From NCBI RefSeq assembly GCF_016863035.1, contig NZ_BOOC01000003.1:124001-188000 (forward strand): a stretch of 64,000 nt of DNA, written 5' to 3'. Every line of letters starts with the position of its first letter. The stretch's first letter is position 1. Below are positions 10,526 to 17,839 of this stretch, in pieces. The notes under the pieces were generated by a model. The model was not told the DNA's origin. It searched no databases and worked only from the letters and a program-made list of their open reading frames with translations. The DNA comes from Microbispora corallina. GTDB lineage: Bacteria > Actinomycetota > Actinomycetes > Streptosporangiales > Streptosporangiaceae. Both the position numbers and the translations under genes were made by a program.

Positions 10526-11637
10526 GGGCGGCGGGTCCCGGTCGCGTCCGACCGGCGGACCGTGTCGAGCAGCCGGTGCAGCCGCACGCCCTCATGGAAG
10601 CCGGGCACGGTGCGGCCGCCCGTACGCAGGTCGTCGGCCAGCCGGGCGTACAGCTGGGCGACGTTGACGGCCTCGATCGCGCGGGCCTGCTCGGGCACCC
10701 ACAGGTACCGGTCCGGGATCGGGAGCTCCTCCCAATCCCCCGATCCCGGTGCGGTGCCCAACAGGCGCAGCTCCCCGATCTGCACGCCGTACGGACCGCC
10801 CGGGCCGGTCGAGACGAGCGCGAGGTCGCCCTCGGTGCCGGCGATCTCGATGCGGGTGCGGGCGTCGGTGACCTTGACCACCTGCAGGTGCGCCGAGGCC
10901 ACCGCGCCGCCGTCGAGCGCGGCCGACACGAGGACGTGGTCGGGGGTGTCCGCCTCGATCTTCTCCCCGGTCTCCTCGACCGTGTAGTGCGGCAGCCGGA
11001 CCGACAGCATGGCCGAGAGCGCGCCGATGTCGCCGAGCAGGTGTTCCACCACGTCGAGCGTGTGGCCGCCGACCACCTCCAGCAGACCCGCGCCGTTCGC
11101 CCGGTCGGCCGTGTACGCGCTCCAGACCGGCAGCGTGCCGCCGGCGCCCTTGCCCAGCGCGGAGTACACCGCGGCCGAGGTCACCCGGCCGACGCGGCCG
11201 TCCGCGATCAGGTCACGCGCGTAGGCGACGCCCGGTGCGAACCGGCCCTGGAGCCCCATGAAGTGCCGGACACCGGCCGCCTCGGCCCGGTCGAGCAGCC
11301 CCTGGGCCTCCTCGGTGGTGCGCGCGAGCGGCCACTCGCACAGGACGGGGGTCCCCGCGTCCAGCGCCGCCTCGATCAGCTCCGCGTGGTGGGGCACCTT
11401 GACCGAGACGACGACGAGGTCCACGTCGGGATGGGCGGCGAGCCGCCGCGCGTCGGTGAACGCGTGGGCCGCGCCGAACCGGGCGGCGGCCTCCCTGGCG
11501 CTCTCCTCGCGGGTCGTGCTCACCGCCGTGATCGCGAACTCCGGGAGCGCCCGCAGCGCCGGGACGTGGGCCCGCAGGGCCCACCCCCGCTCCGGGTTCG
11601 CGCCCACGATGCCCACGCGGATCGGATCGGACGTCAT
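10516..11637 (-). CDS. Gfo/Idh/MocA-family oxidoreductase (Gal80-like)
   Basis: NAD(P)-dependent sugar or cyclitol dehydrogenase-type protein, 373 aa. The N-terminal Rossmann part begins IRVGIVGANPERGWALRAHVPAL, followed by VDLVVVSVKVPHHAELIEAAL and CEWPLARTTEEA, in which the usual EKP becomes EWP. That replacement of the catalytic-site Lys is typical of Gal80-like members, some of which are regulators and not enzymes. The C-terminal alpha/beta domain carries GGHTLDVVEHLLG with the conserved His. The ATG at 11637 has AGGAGGCGGA directly upstream. It diverges from a TetR gene across two matching palindromes (11660 and 11701), so it is probably that repressor's target. Confidence 0.88.
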   Translation of the reverse strand: MTSDPIRVGIVGANPERGWALRAHVPALRALPEFAITAVSTTREESAREAAARFGAAHAFTDARRLAAHPDVDLVVVSVKVPHHAELIEAALDAGTPVLCEWPLARTTEEAQGLLDRAEAAGVRHFMGLQGRFAPGVAYARDLIADGRVGRVTSAAVYSALGKGAGGTLPVWSAYTADRANGAGLLEVVGGHTLDVVEHLLGDIGALSAMLSVRLPHYTVEETGEKIEADTPDHVLVSAALDGGAVASAHLQVVKVTDARTRIEIAGTEGDLALVSTGPGGPYGVQIGELRLLGTAPGSGDWEELPIPDRYLWVPEQARAIEAVNVAQLYARLADDLRTGGRTVPGFHEGVRLHRLLDTVRRSDATGTRRPAA

Positions 11638-11659
11638 TCCGCCTCCTGTTACGCCGGTA

Positions 11660-11717
11660 AGCGGACGTAAAAGGTCCGCTTTCCTTGACCGTAGCACAAC
11701 CGGACGTCGTCGGTCCG
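11660..11717. promoter_or_regulatory. Paired operators between Gfo/Idh and TetR genes
   Basis: Two copies of CGGAC-N7-GTCCG occur at 11662-11678 (extending to AGCGGAC / GTCCGCT at 11660-11680) and at 11701-11717. Their centres are 39 bases apart, between the divergent starts. Identical half sites and spacing point to one dimeric repressor, most simply the adjacent TetR. Confidence 0.8.
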
Positions 11718-11737
11718 CTTGCTGGTAGGCTCCACGT

Positions 11738-12379
11738 ATGATCAGGCGGGACGGCGCGCTGGGGGAACTGCTGACCGCGGACGCGGGAGGCCCGCCCCGC
11801 GCCGACGCGCGCCGCAACGTGGAACGGCTGGTGGAGGCCGCCCGCGCGGCCGTGGCCGAGGTCGGCGTCGAGGTGACGGCGCACGAGATCGCGCGCCGGG
11901 CCGGAGTCGGCATCGGCACGTTCTACCGCCGGCTGGCCTCACGGGAGGCGCTGCTGGAGGCGGTGCTCAACGAGGTGCTGGGCGAGGCCGCCGACGTGGG
12001 CCGCCGCGCCCTCGACGACCCGGACCCCTGGCGCTCGTTCGAGACGTTCGCCGCCGCCTACACCCGGCTGCGGGCGGAGAGCTGCGGCATCCGCGAGGCG
12101 GTCGGCGGCGCCTGCGGATCCGGTCTGGACGCGATCCTGGGCGAGCTGCAGGAGCTGATCCAGCGGCTGGTGGAGCGGGCCCAGGCCGCCGGGGTGATGC
12201 GGGCGGACCTCGCCTGGCAGGACGTGCCGTTCCTGCTGGCGGCGGTGGCGACGGGGGAGCGCACGCTGCGCCTGCGCGCGGGCGGCGAGCAGTGGGAGCG
12301 CAACCTGCGCGTGGTGCTCGACGGGCTGCGCGCCCCGGCCTCCGGCCCGGTCCCCGGCGAGCCGCCGGCGGCCGACTAG
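11738..12379 (+). CDS. TetR-family regulator (next to Gfo/Idh gene)
   Basis: Transcriptional repressor of 213 aa. The helix-turn-helix lies at about 45-70 (EVTAHEIARRAGVGIGTFYRR), after an unusually long 28-residue N-terminal arm. The C-terminal ligand-binding domain is helical and ends in a Pro/Gly-rich tail. It diverges from the Gfo/Idh gene and probably controls it and itself through the paired CGGAC-N7-GTCCG sites. Its TAG stop shares bases with the stop of the convergent YbjN-like gene (CTAG at 12376-12379). Confidence 0.9.
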   Translation: MIRRDGALGELLTADAGGPPRADARRNVERLVEAARAAVAEVGVEVTAHEIARRAGVGIGTFYRRLASREALLEAVLNEVLGEAADVGRRALDDPDPWRSFETFAAAYTRLRAESCGIREAVGGACGSGLDAILGELQELIQRLVERAQAAGVMRADLAWQDVPFLLAAVATGERTLRLRAGGEQWERNLRVVLDGLRAPASGPVPGEPPAAD

Positions 12380-12819
12380 TCGAGCTCGAAGGCGAGCCGG
12401 TCGGCCAGCCAGCGGTGGAACTTGATCGCGAACCTGACCCAGTGAGCGATCACCGTCGTGAGGTGCTCCCGGGTCACCCCGGCGCCGATGTAGAGCTGGG
12501 AATCGCCGATCACCCGGATCACCCCGTTGTCGGGAGTGAACGCGTAGACCTTCGGCCACATGGTGTCCGCGTTCCACTCGTTGAGCGCCGTGAGCAGCAT
12601 CGGCTTCTCGTCGACGGAGTAGTTCCTGTCGTAGAAGGTGCGGATCGTGAACAGATCGCCCTCGGAACCGAACAGGAAGAAGATCGTCAGCTCGGCGGTG
12701 GAGATCGCCAGGTCGCCCTCGGCGTCGAGGGTGTGGTCGAGGTCCAGCTCGTCGAGGATCTCCTTGATGAGCTCCTGGTCGGGCTGGACGACCGCTGGGG
12801 AAGGCGTCACGCCCTCCAT
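12376..12819 (-). CDS. YbjN-domain protein
   Basis: Small cytoplasmic protein of 147 aa with the YbjN / type III secretion chaperone-like fold common in actinomycetes. Recognisable segments are FLFGSEGDLFTIRTFYDRNY, LLTALNEWNADTMWPKVYAF and LYIGAGVTREHLTTVIAHW. Members are usually of unknown biochemical role; some actinobacterial ones are linked to envelope or plastid-type biogenesis. The ATG at 12819 has only a weak GGTGCAGG upstream. The gene converges with the TetR gene and the two stop codons overlap. Confidence 0.85.
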   Translation of the reverse strand: MEGVTPSPAVVQPDQELIKEILDELDLDHTLDAEGDLAISTAELTIFFLFGSEGDLFTIRTFYDRNYSVDEKPMLLTALNEWNADTMWPKVYAFTPDNGVIRVIGDSQLYIGAGVTREHLTTVIAHWVRFAIKFHRWLADRLAFELD

Positions 12820-12869
12820 CCTGCACCATGCGGCCGTCGATGAGGCGGCACTCGTGCCAGAGGAGTTCC

Positions 12870-12898
12870 CGGCGCCCTGGCGCGGCCGCCGGGCGCCG
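12870..12898 (-). terminator. Hairpin after the second TetR gene
   Basis: CGGCGCCC and GGGCGCCG form a perfect 8-bp stem around a 13-base GC-rich loop, immediately downstream of the minus-strand TetR stop at 12901. Confidence 0.55.
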
Positions 12899-12900
12899 CG

Positions 12901-13434
12901 TCAGGAGATCCGGCCGAGCAGGGCGGTGATGTCGCGGGCGAGCGCGGCGTCGACGGGGGCGTGCCGGTTCAGCAGGCGGTACCACATGCTTCCGAAGACC
13001 ATGTCGACCAGGAGTTCGGGGTCGGCTCCCGGGGGCGGCCCGCCGTCCAGGATCACCTGGCGGAGCGCGGCGCGGCGCGGGCCGATGAGCTCGGCCCGCA
13101 GCCGGGCGGCCAGCGCCTCGTCCGACTGGGCCTCCGCCATGAGGCCCGCCACGACCTGGCCGGCCACCCCGTCCGTCAGCGCGAACGTGTCGCGCAGGAA
13201 CTCCTCCAGGTCCTCCGGCGGGGGAGCGAGCCGGTCCGCCACCAGGTCCGTCATCGCCTCGAGGAGCACCTCGGCCTTCGTCCGCCACCAGCGGTAGAGC
13301 GTCTGGCGGCCGGTGCCAGCCTCCTCGGCGATGCCCTTCAGCGTCACGTTCGGGTAGCCGTCGCGCTCGCACAGCCGGAGGGCGGCCCGGAGGATCGCCC
13401 TCCGGGCGTCCTCGCTGCGCGGCCTGCCCACCAT
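12901..13434 (-). CDS. TetR-family regulator (next to SDR gene)
   Basis: Repressor of 177 aa starting MVGRPRSEDARRAILRAAL, the usual TetR N-terminus. The DNA-binding helices are at about 25-48 (VTLKGIAEEAGTGRQTLYRWW). The C-terminal domain has the TetR_C pattern seen in AcrR-like proteins. The start at 13434 is fixed by the GRPR motif and lies next to the operator region. It diverges from the SDR gene, and two related palindromes lie between them, indicating control of both genes. Confidence 0.92.
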   Translation of the reverse strand: MVGRPRSEDARRAILRAALRLCERDGYPNVTLKGIAEEAGTGRQTLYRWWRTKAEVLLEAMTDLVADRLAPPPEDLEEFLRDTFALTDGVAGQVVAGLMAEAQSDEALAARLRAELIGPRRAALRQVILDGGPPPGADPELLVDMVFGSMWYRLLNRHAPVDAALARDITALLGRIS

Positions 13435-13450
13435 GCGGCCCACTTTACAG

Positions 13451-13492
13451 GACACCGTGTCTCGTTTTATCGTTACGAGGCACAGTGTCTCG
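13451..13492. promoter_or_regulatory. Paired operators between TetR and SDR genes
   Basis: GACACcGTGTC at 13451-13461 and a CGAG-flanked CACaGTG palindrome at 13476-13492 share a CAC-N-GTGTCTCG core, centred 28 bases apart between the divergent starts. They are likely binding sites of the adjacent TetR. Confidence 0.75.
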
Positions 13493-13510
13493 ATTTGAGG
13501 GGGATGCTCG

Positions 13511-14224
13511 ATGAGCGAGCGAGTCGTGATCGTGGGCGGGACCGCCGGCATCGGCCTGTCGGCCGCCGCCCTGCTGGCGCGGACGGGCCGGGACGTCGTG
13601 ATCGCCGGCCGGGCCGAGGATCGGCTGGAGCAGGCGCTGAAGGAGATCGGAGAGGGGGCGACCGGCGCGGTGGTGGACGCCCGCGACCCCGAGGCGACTC
13701 GGGCGTTCCTGGCGGGGGTCGCCCCGGTGGACCACGTGGTCATCACCGTGACGGGGCGCGGGCAGGCCGCGGGCCCGCTCGCGTCGCTGACGGCGGGGGC
13801 GTTGCGCGGCGCCGTCGAGGACAAGCTGATCGCTCACCTGATGACCGCGCAGGCCGCCGCCGGGGTGATGCGCCCCGGCGGGTCGCTGACGTTCGTGACG
13901 GCCGCGTCGGCCGGCGCGGCCTTCCCCGGCGTCTCGGGGCTCGCGGCCGTGAACGGCGCGATCGAGGCGACGGTCCCCGGCCTGGCGGTCGAGCTGGCGC
14001 CGATCCGGGTGAACGCCGTGTCGCCCGGGGTGGTGGACACCGGCTGGTGGGAGTGGCTGGGCGAGGAGCGGCGGGCCGCGCTCGACGGGTTCGCCGCGGG
14101 CACCGCGGTCGGACGCGTGGGAACCCCGGACGACGTGGCCGAGGCCGTCGCCTACCTCGTCGGCGCCTCGTACACCACCGGCACGATCCTGCGCGTCGAC
14201 GGGGGAGGCTTCCTCAAGCCGTAG
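13511..14224 (+). CDS. SDR-fold protein lacking the catalytic Tyr and Lys
   Basis: Short-chain dehydrogenase/reductase fold, 237 aa. The cofactor loop GGTAGIG (about 9-15) and AGRAED at the end of strand 2 suggest NADP binding. The catalytic Ser is plausible in VTAASAG, but the YxxxK position reads GLAAVN, so the Tyr and Lys are absent. The C-terminal part (RVNAVSPGVVDT, TGTILRVDGGG) is normal. Either it belongs to the known atypical SDR subgroup or it is a binding or regulatory protein. It is expressed divergently from the TetR gene and is probably its main target. Confidence 0.85.
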   Translation: MSERVVIVGGTAGIGLSAAALLARTGRDVVIAGRAEDRLEQALKEIGEGATGAVVDARDPEATRAFLAGVAPVDHVVITVTGRGQAAGPLASLTAGALRGAVEDKLIAHLMTAQAAAGVMRPGGSLTFVTAASAGAAFPGVSGLAAVNGAIEATVPGLAVELAPIRVNAVSPGVVDTGWWEWLGEERRAALDGFAAGTAVGRVGTPDDVAEAVAYLVGASYTTGTILRVDGGGFLKP

Positions 14225-14250
14225 CGGATCCTCGCCCGCGGATCGCCGGT

Positions 14251-14272
14251 GAGGGGCCTCGCGCGGCCTCTC
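14251..14272. terminator. Stem-loop between SDR and epimerase genes
   Basis: GAGGGGCC and GGCCTCTC pair with one mismatch around TCGCGC, lying between two convergent genes. Moderate stability. Confidence 0.5.
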
Positions 14273-14296
14273 AGCGGCGGTCCCGGGCGTGGCCGG

Positions 14297-15238
14297 TCAG
14301 GCGGACGGCGTCGCGAAGTAGTGGCCCTTGTCGAGGTCCTCCACGAGCCCCGGGTGCGCCGGCCGCCATCCCAGCAGCTCCCGGGTCAGCTCGCTCGATG
14401 CCGGGCTGTCGAGTCCGATGAAGCCGCTCATCCACCCGAAGTGCGCGCCCACGTCCTCCTGCGGGATCGAGACCACCGGCAGGTCGAGGTGGCGGCCGAT
14501 CAGCTCGGCGACGGTGCGGATCGGCACGCCCTCGTCCGCGATCGCGTGCAGCACCGATCCCGCCGGGGCCTTCTCCAGCGCCAGGCGGAACAGGAGCGCG
14601 GCGTCGAGCCGGTGCACCCCGGGCCAGCGGTTGGACCCGTCGCCGACGTAGCCGGAGACGCCGCGGGCGCGGGCGATGCCGACCAGGGCCGCCATGAAGC
14701 CGCCGTCCCCCTCGCCGTGCACCGTCGGGGGGAGCCGCAGCACCGACGAGCGGACGCCGCGGGAGGCGAGGGCGAGCGTCGCCCGCGCGGTGTCCTGCCG
14801 CGTCCGCGGGCCCGTGGCCCCGGGCGCTGTCTCCGTCGCCGTCTCCGGAGCCCGCCCGTCCCGCTCGGTCAGCACCCGTCCCGGGAGGAGGCCGAGTGTT
14901 CCGGAGGCGATGACGAACGGCCGGTCGGAGCCCGCGAGCGCCTCGCCGAACGCGTCGACGGCGCGGCGGTCCGCGTCGGCGGCGCCCTGGAAGTCTCCGG
15001 TGAAGGCGATGTCGTGCTTGAACGCGAGGTGGATCACGCCGTCCGAGGCGGCCGCCGCGCTCCGCAGGGTGTCGAGGTCGTCGATGGTGCCGTGCCGCAC
15101 CTGGGCGCCGGCGGCGGTGAGGGCGGCCGCCGCGGCGTCCGAGCGTGCCAGCCCGACGACCTGGTGGCCGGCGGCGATGAGCTCGGGAACGACGGCGGAG
15201 CCGATGAAGCCGGACGCGCCGGTGACGAATACGCGCAT
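14297..15238 (-). CDS. NAD-dependent epimerase/dehydratase family protein
   Basis: Extended-SDR-like protein of 313 aa. The N-terminus MRVFVTGASGFIGSAVVPELI holds the TGxxGxxG cofactor loop. A GLARSD end of strand 2 and DGVIHLAFKH follow. The typical catalytic YxxxK is not clear: the corresponding region reads RTRQDTARATL, as in the actinomycete group annotated as sugar-nucleotide epimerases or dihydroflavonol-reductase-like proteins. The C-terminal part (WPGVHRLDAALLFRLALE) is family-typical. Substrate is unknown. It diverges from a TetR gene across two 19-base palindromes. Confidence 0.85.
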   Translation of the reverse strand: MRVFVTGASGFIGSAVVPELIAAGHQVVGLARSDAAAAALTAAGAQVRHGTIDDLDTLRSAAAASDGVIHLAFKHDIAFTGDFQGAADADRRAVDAFGEALAGSDRPFVIASGTLGLLPGRVLTERDGRAPETATETAPGATGPRTRQDTARATLALASRGVRSSVLRLPPTVHGEGDGGFMAALVGIARARGVSGYVGDGSNRWPGVHRLDAALLFRLALEKAPAGSVLHAIADEGVPIRTVAELIGRHLDLPVVSIPQEDVGAHFGWMSGFIGLDSPASSELTRELLGWRPAHPGLVEDLDKGHYFATPSA

Positions 15239-15293
15239 GACAAGTACTCCCGGTTGCCGATGGTCCTGGCACGGGGGACGTGCCGAGGACGGG

Positions 15294-15343
15294 GATGTCA
15301 GTGACTGTCATCAACCTAGCACCTGATGTCAGCCACTGTCATC
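15294..15343. promoter_or_regulatory. Paired 19-bp operators between epimerase and TetR genes
   Basis: Two near-identical copies of GATGnCAG-N3-CTGnCATC lie at 15294-15312 and 15325-15343, 31 bases apart, on one face of the helix. They are adjacent to the TetR start and are very likely its operators. Confidence 0.85.
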
Positions 15344-15359
15344 AAGTAGGATGCGGGGC

Positions 15360-15923
15360 ATGGGCCGATGGGAGCCGAACGCGCGCGGCCGCCTCGAACG
15401 CGCGGCGCTGGACCTCTACCTGGAGCGCGGGTTCGAGCAGACCACGGTGGCGGAGATCGCCGGGCGGGCGGGGCTCACGGAGCGGACGTTCTTCCGCTAC
15501 TTCGCGGACAAGCGCGAGGTCCTGTTCTGGGGCTCCGCCGCGCTGCAGGAGCACCTCGTGGACGCCGTCGCCGGCGCACCCGACTGCCTCGCGCCGATCG
15601 ACGTCATCGCCGGCGCTGTGGAGGTCGCCGGCGAACGGATGCAGGAGCGCCGCGAGGGCGCCCGGCGGCGCCAGGCCGTCATCGTCGCGAACGCGGAGCT
15701 GCGGGAACGCGAGCTGATCAAGCTCGCCAACCTGTCCGCGGCGCTCGCCGGCGCGCTGCGCGAACGCGGCGTCGACGACCCGGCCGCGAGCCTGGCCGCC
15801 GAGGCCGGGATCGCCGTGTTCAAGATCGCGTTCCAGCGCTGGATCGACGACGACGACCGGGATCTGACGTCCCTCATCCGGGAGTCGTTCGGCGACCTCA
15901 AGGCGGTCACCGCCGGGACGTGA
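15360..15923 (+). CDS. TetR-family regulator (next to epimerase gene)
   Basis: Repressor of 187 aa. The helix-turn-helix at about 24-48 reads TTVAEIAGRAGLTERTFFRYF, the common actinomycete TetR type. The ATG at 15360 is chosen because GGGG lies just upstream; ATG 15351 has almost no spacing to AGTAGG. The helical C-terminal domain ends FGDLKAVTAGT. The two 19-base palindromes directly upstream imply autoregulation and control of the divergent epimerase gene. Confidence 0.92.
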   Translation: MGRWEPNARGRLERAALDLYLERGFEQTTVAEIAGRAGLTERTFFRYFADKREVLFWGSAALQEHLVDAVAGAPDCLAPIDVIAGAVEVAGERMQERREGARRRQAVIVANAELRERELIKLANLSAALAGALRERGVDDPAASLAAEAGIAVFKIAFQRWIDDDDRDLTSLIRESFGDLKAVTAGT

Positions 15924-15939
15924 CGCGCCGCACGGCGCG
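15924..15939 (+). terminator. Hairpin immediately after the TetR stop
   Basis: CGCGCCG and CGGCGCG are perfectly complementary around CA, starting on the base after the stop codon at 15921-15923. Confidence 0.6.
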
Positions 15940-16019
15940 GTCCGGTGGCCGGTCCGAGAGCTCGCCGCCTTGCCTGGAGGACCGCCTCGGCGTCCGTCTT
16001 CGTCCGCGGGCGCCCGGTC

Positions 16020-16050
16020 TTGCACCTCCCGTGGCGGCAGGTCCTACCTT
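16020..16050 (+). promoter_or_regulatory. MerR-type promoter with 19-bp spacer
   Basis: A -35 TTGCAC (16020-16025) and -10 TACCTT (16045-16050) are separated by exactly 19 bases. The spacer edges hold the dyad ACCTCCC / GGCAGGT (16024-16030 and 16036-16042, six of seven paired). Overlong spacers carrying a dyad are the hallmark of MerR-family autoregulated promoters. The predicted transcription start coincides with the ATG at 16057, so the mRNA may be leaderless. Confidence 0.82.
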
Positions 16051-16056
16051 CTGAGC

Positions 16057-16845
16057 ATGTACGGAGACGACGTCGCGCCCGGCTGGAGCATCGGGGAGGT
16101 GTCCCGCAGGACCGGGATCACCATCCGGACGCTCTATCACTACGACGAGATCGGCCTCGTCCGCCCGGCGCAGCGGACCGCCTCCGGACACCGCCGCTAC
16201 ACGGCGTCGGACGTACGCCGGCTCTACCGTGTACGGGCCCTGCGGAGGTTCGGCCTCTCACTGGAGGAGATCGCCACGGCGCTCGCCCGTTCGTCGGACG
16301 ACGTGGTCGCGCTGCGCGACCTGTTCGCCGCGCAGCTGGCCGAGTTCGAGGCGTCCGCCCTCCGCGCGGCCCGGTTGAGCGAGCAACTCCGCGGGCTGAT
16401 CGAACAGCTCGACGCGGCGGCCATGCCAGACCCCGAGCAGTTCCTGACGACATTGGAGATGATTTCGGTGTACGAGACCTACTTCACCGAAGAGCAGCGC
16501 GAAGTGCTGGCCCGCCGCAGAGCGGACCTGGGCGAGCAGGTCGTCGAGGCCACCAAGATGGAGTGGCTGGAACTCGTCCGCGCGTTCAAGCAGCACGTGG
16601 AGGACGGCACACCGGTGGACGATCCCGCCGTACGGGACCTCGCCGCTCGCTGGGAGACGCTCGGCGTTCCCTACGCGAGCCCCGACCCGCAGGCGAACGA
16701 CCGGATCGCGGCCTCCACGGCCGCCTTGTGGCGCGACCACAAGGACGAGGTCAGCCGGGGGGTCAGCAACCAGGTCGAGTGGCTGGCGCCCGACGACCTG
16801 CCGAAGATCATGGAGTACGTCGACCGCGTGCGGCAGGCCCGCTGA
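16057..16845 (+). CDS. TipA-like MerR-family regulator with TipAS domain
   Basis: Ligand-responsive activator of 262 aa. The MerR DNA-binding domain covers about 10-78 (WSIGEVSRRTGITIRTLYHYDEIGL). A dimerising coiled coil spans roughly 80-125. A C-terminal TipAS domain (about 140-260) begins near TYFTEEQREVLARRRADLG. In TipA itself this domain binds thiopeptides and other hydrophobic compounds; many paralogues have unknown ligands. The cysteine that TipAS uses to trap thiopeptides is absent, because this protein has no Cys. A 19-bp-spacer promoter lies just upstream, so it probably activates itself. It converges with the flavin-binding gene at 16880, with no separate target gene nearby. Confidence 0.9.
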   Translation: MYGDDVAPGWSIGEVSRRTGITIRTLYHYDEIGLVRPAQRTASGHRRYTASDVRRLYRVRALRRFGLSLEEIATALARSSDDVVALRDLFAAQLAEFEASALRAARLSEQLRGLIEQLDAAAMPDPEQFLTTLEMISVYETYFTEEQREVLARRRADLGEQVVEATKMEWLELVRAFKQHVEDGTPVDDPAVRDLAARWETLGVPYASPDPQANDRIAASTAALWRDHKDEVSRGVSNQVEWLAPDDLPKIMEYVDRVRQAR

Positions 16846-16879
16846 CCGCCGTCCTGCCCCACGGCCGTGCCGGCGCCGG

Positions 16880-17560
16880 TCAGAAGGGGGCGCCGGTACG
16901 GCGGAGCACGTGCTCGGGGACGGGCCGGGTGGCGTGCGGATCGGTGACGGGAGGCAGCCACGCCCGGGTCAGCGGGAGCACGCCCGCCCAGACGTCGTGC
17001 GGGTCGTCGGCGTCCTCGGGATGGCCCTCCCGGACCTTCACCGACGCCTCATCGAGGGAGATCGCGAGGATCGTGGTGGCGGCCAGCTCCTTGCGGTTGG
17101 GCCGCCGGGCGTAGTCCCACTGGCCGGGGGCCATGTGCTCGGTCAGGACGCGCAGGGCCTCCAGCTTCTCGTCGCCGTCCAGCGCCCGGGGCACGCCGTA
17201 GATCATGGCGCTGCGGTAGTTGACCCCGTGCTCGAAGACCGAGCGGGCCAGGACGAGGCCGTCCACGTGGGTGACGGTCACGCAGGCCGTGGCGCCTCGG
17301 GTGAGGCTGCGGCTGGCGACCGAGCCGTGCAGATAGAGGTGGCCGGAGTCGAATCCGTACACGGTGGGGACCACCATGGGGTCGCCGTCCACGACGACGC
17401 CGAGATGGCAGACGAACCCGGCGCGGAGCACCTCGAAGAGGGCCTCCCGGTCGGTCCGGCCCTGCTCACGCAGCCGCCGGTGCCGGGTCCGCTCGGTCGC
17501 GGACAGGTCGCCGGCTTCTGCGGCGGGATGGACGGGCGTCGTCTCGGACAGGTCGGTCAC
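16880..17560 (-). CDS. Pyridoxamine 5'-phosphate oxidase-fold FMN-binding protein
   Basis: Split-barrel flavoprotein of 226 aa, related to the nitroimidazole-reductase-like (NimA) group. Visible features are RTDREALFEVLRAGFVCHLGVVVDGDPMVVPTVYGFD, split here into the substrate strand and HLYLHGSVASRS, and the FMN-contact strand RSAMIYGVPRALD. The function is probably reduction of small molecules with F420 or FMN. The GTG at 17560 lacks a clear ribosome-binding site. A 53-codon gene ends 26 bases upstream on the same strand, so translation may be coupled. Confidence 0.82.
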   Translation of the reverse strand: MTDLSETTPVHPAAEAGDLSATERTRHRRLREQGRTDREALFEVLRAGFVCHLGVVVDGDPMVVPTVYGFDSGHLYLHGSVASRSLTRGATACVTVTHVDGLVLARSVFEHGVNYRSAMIYGVPRALDGDEKLEALRVLTEHMAPGQWDYARRPNRKELAATTILAISLDEASVKVREGHPEDADDPHDVWAGVLPLTRAWLPPVTDPHATRPVPEHVLRRTGAPF

Positions 17561-17586
17561 GAGGTGACATTCAACAGGATCGGCGG

Positions 17587-17748
17587 TCAGGCCGCCGAGG
17601 TCGGGCCCGACGTACGGGGCCGGAAGCGGATGACGTTCCCCCCGGTGTACGCCCGCAGGTCGACGATCTTACGGTCGTGGTCGGGCCGCCGGCGCAGAGC
17701 CGGCCTGATGTCCCTGACCTTGGCGAGCGACGGCACCACCTTGAGCAT
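17587..17748 (-). CDS. Small Arg-rich protein, 53 aa, unrecognised
   Basis: The gene starts ATG at 17748 and ends TGA at 17587. A run of six G followed by AACGAAC lies directly upstream and makes a good ribosome-binding site. The product starts MLKVVPSLAKVRDIRP and is basic, with an RRRPDHDRK stretch and a strand-like core (KIVDLRAYTGGNVIRFRPR). It has no Cys, signal peptide or membrane segment. It ends 26 bases before the PPOX gene on the same strand. A perfect TATCTA-N8-TAGATA palindrome lies 31 bases upstream, so it looks regulated. I do not recognise the family; it could be a DNA- or RNA-binding peptide. Confidence 0.6.
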   Translation of the reverse strand: MLKVVPSLAKVRDIRPALRRRPDHDRKIVDLRAYTGGNVIRFRPRTSGPTSAA

Positions 17749-17778
17749 GTTCGTTCCCCCCGACCGTGATTATTCCGT

Positions 17779-17798
17779 TATCTACCGCCAGATAGATA
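17779..17798. promoter_or_regulatory. Inverted repeat upstream of the 53-aa gene
   Basis: TATCTA and TAGATA form a perfect dyad with an eight-base spacer, AT-rich against the local background. It overlaps the probable promoter of the minus-strand 53-aa gene. The cognate regulator is unknown. Confidence 0.6.
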
Positions 17799-17839
17799 TC
17801 GGTGATCGCGTAAGACGGCCGTAAAGATGAGGGCCGAGG

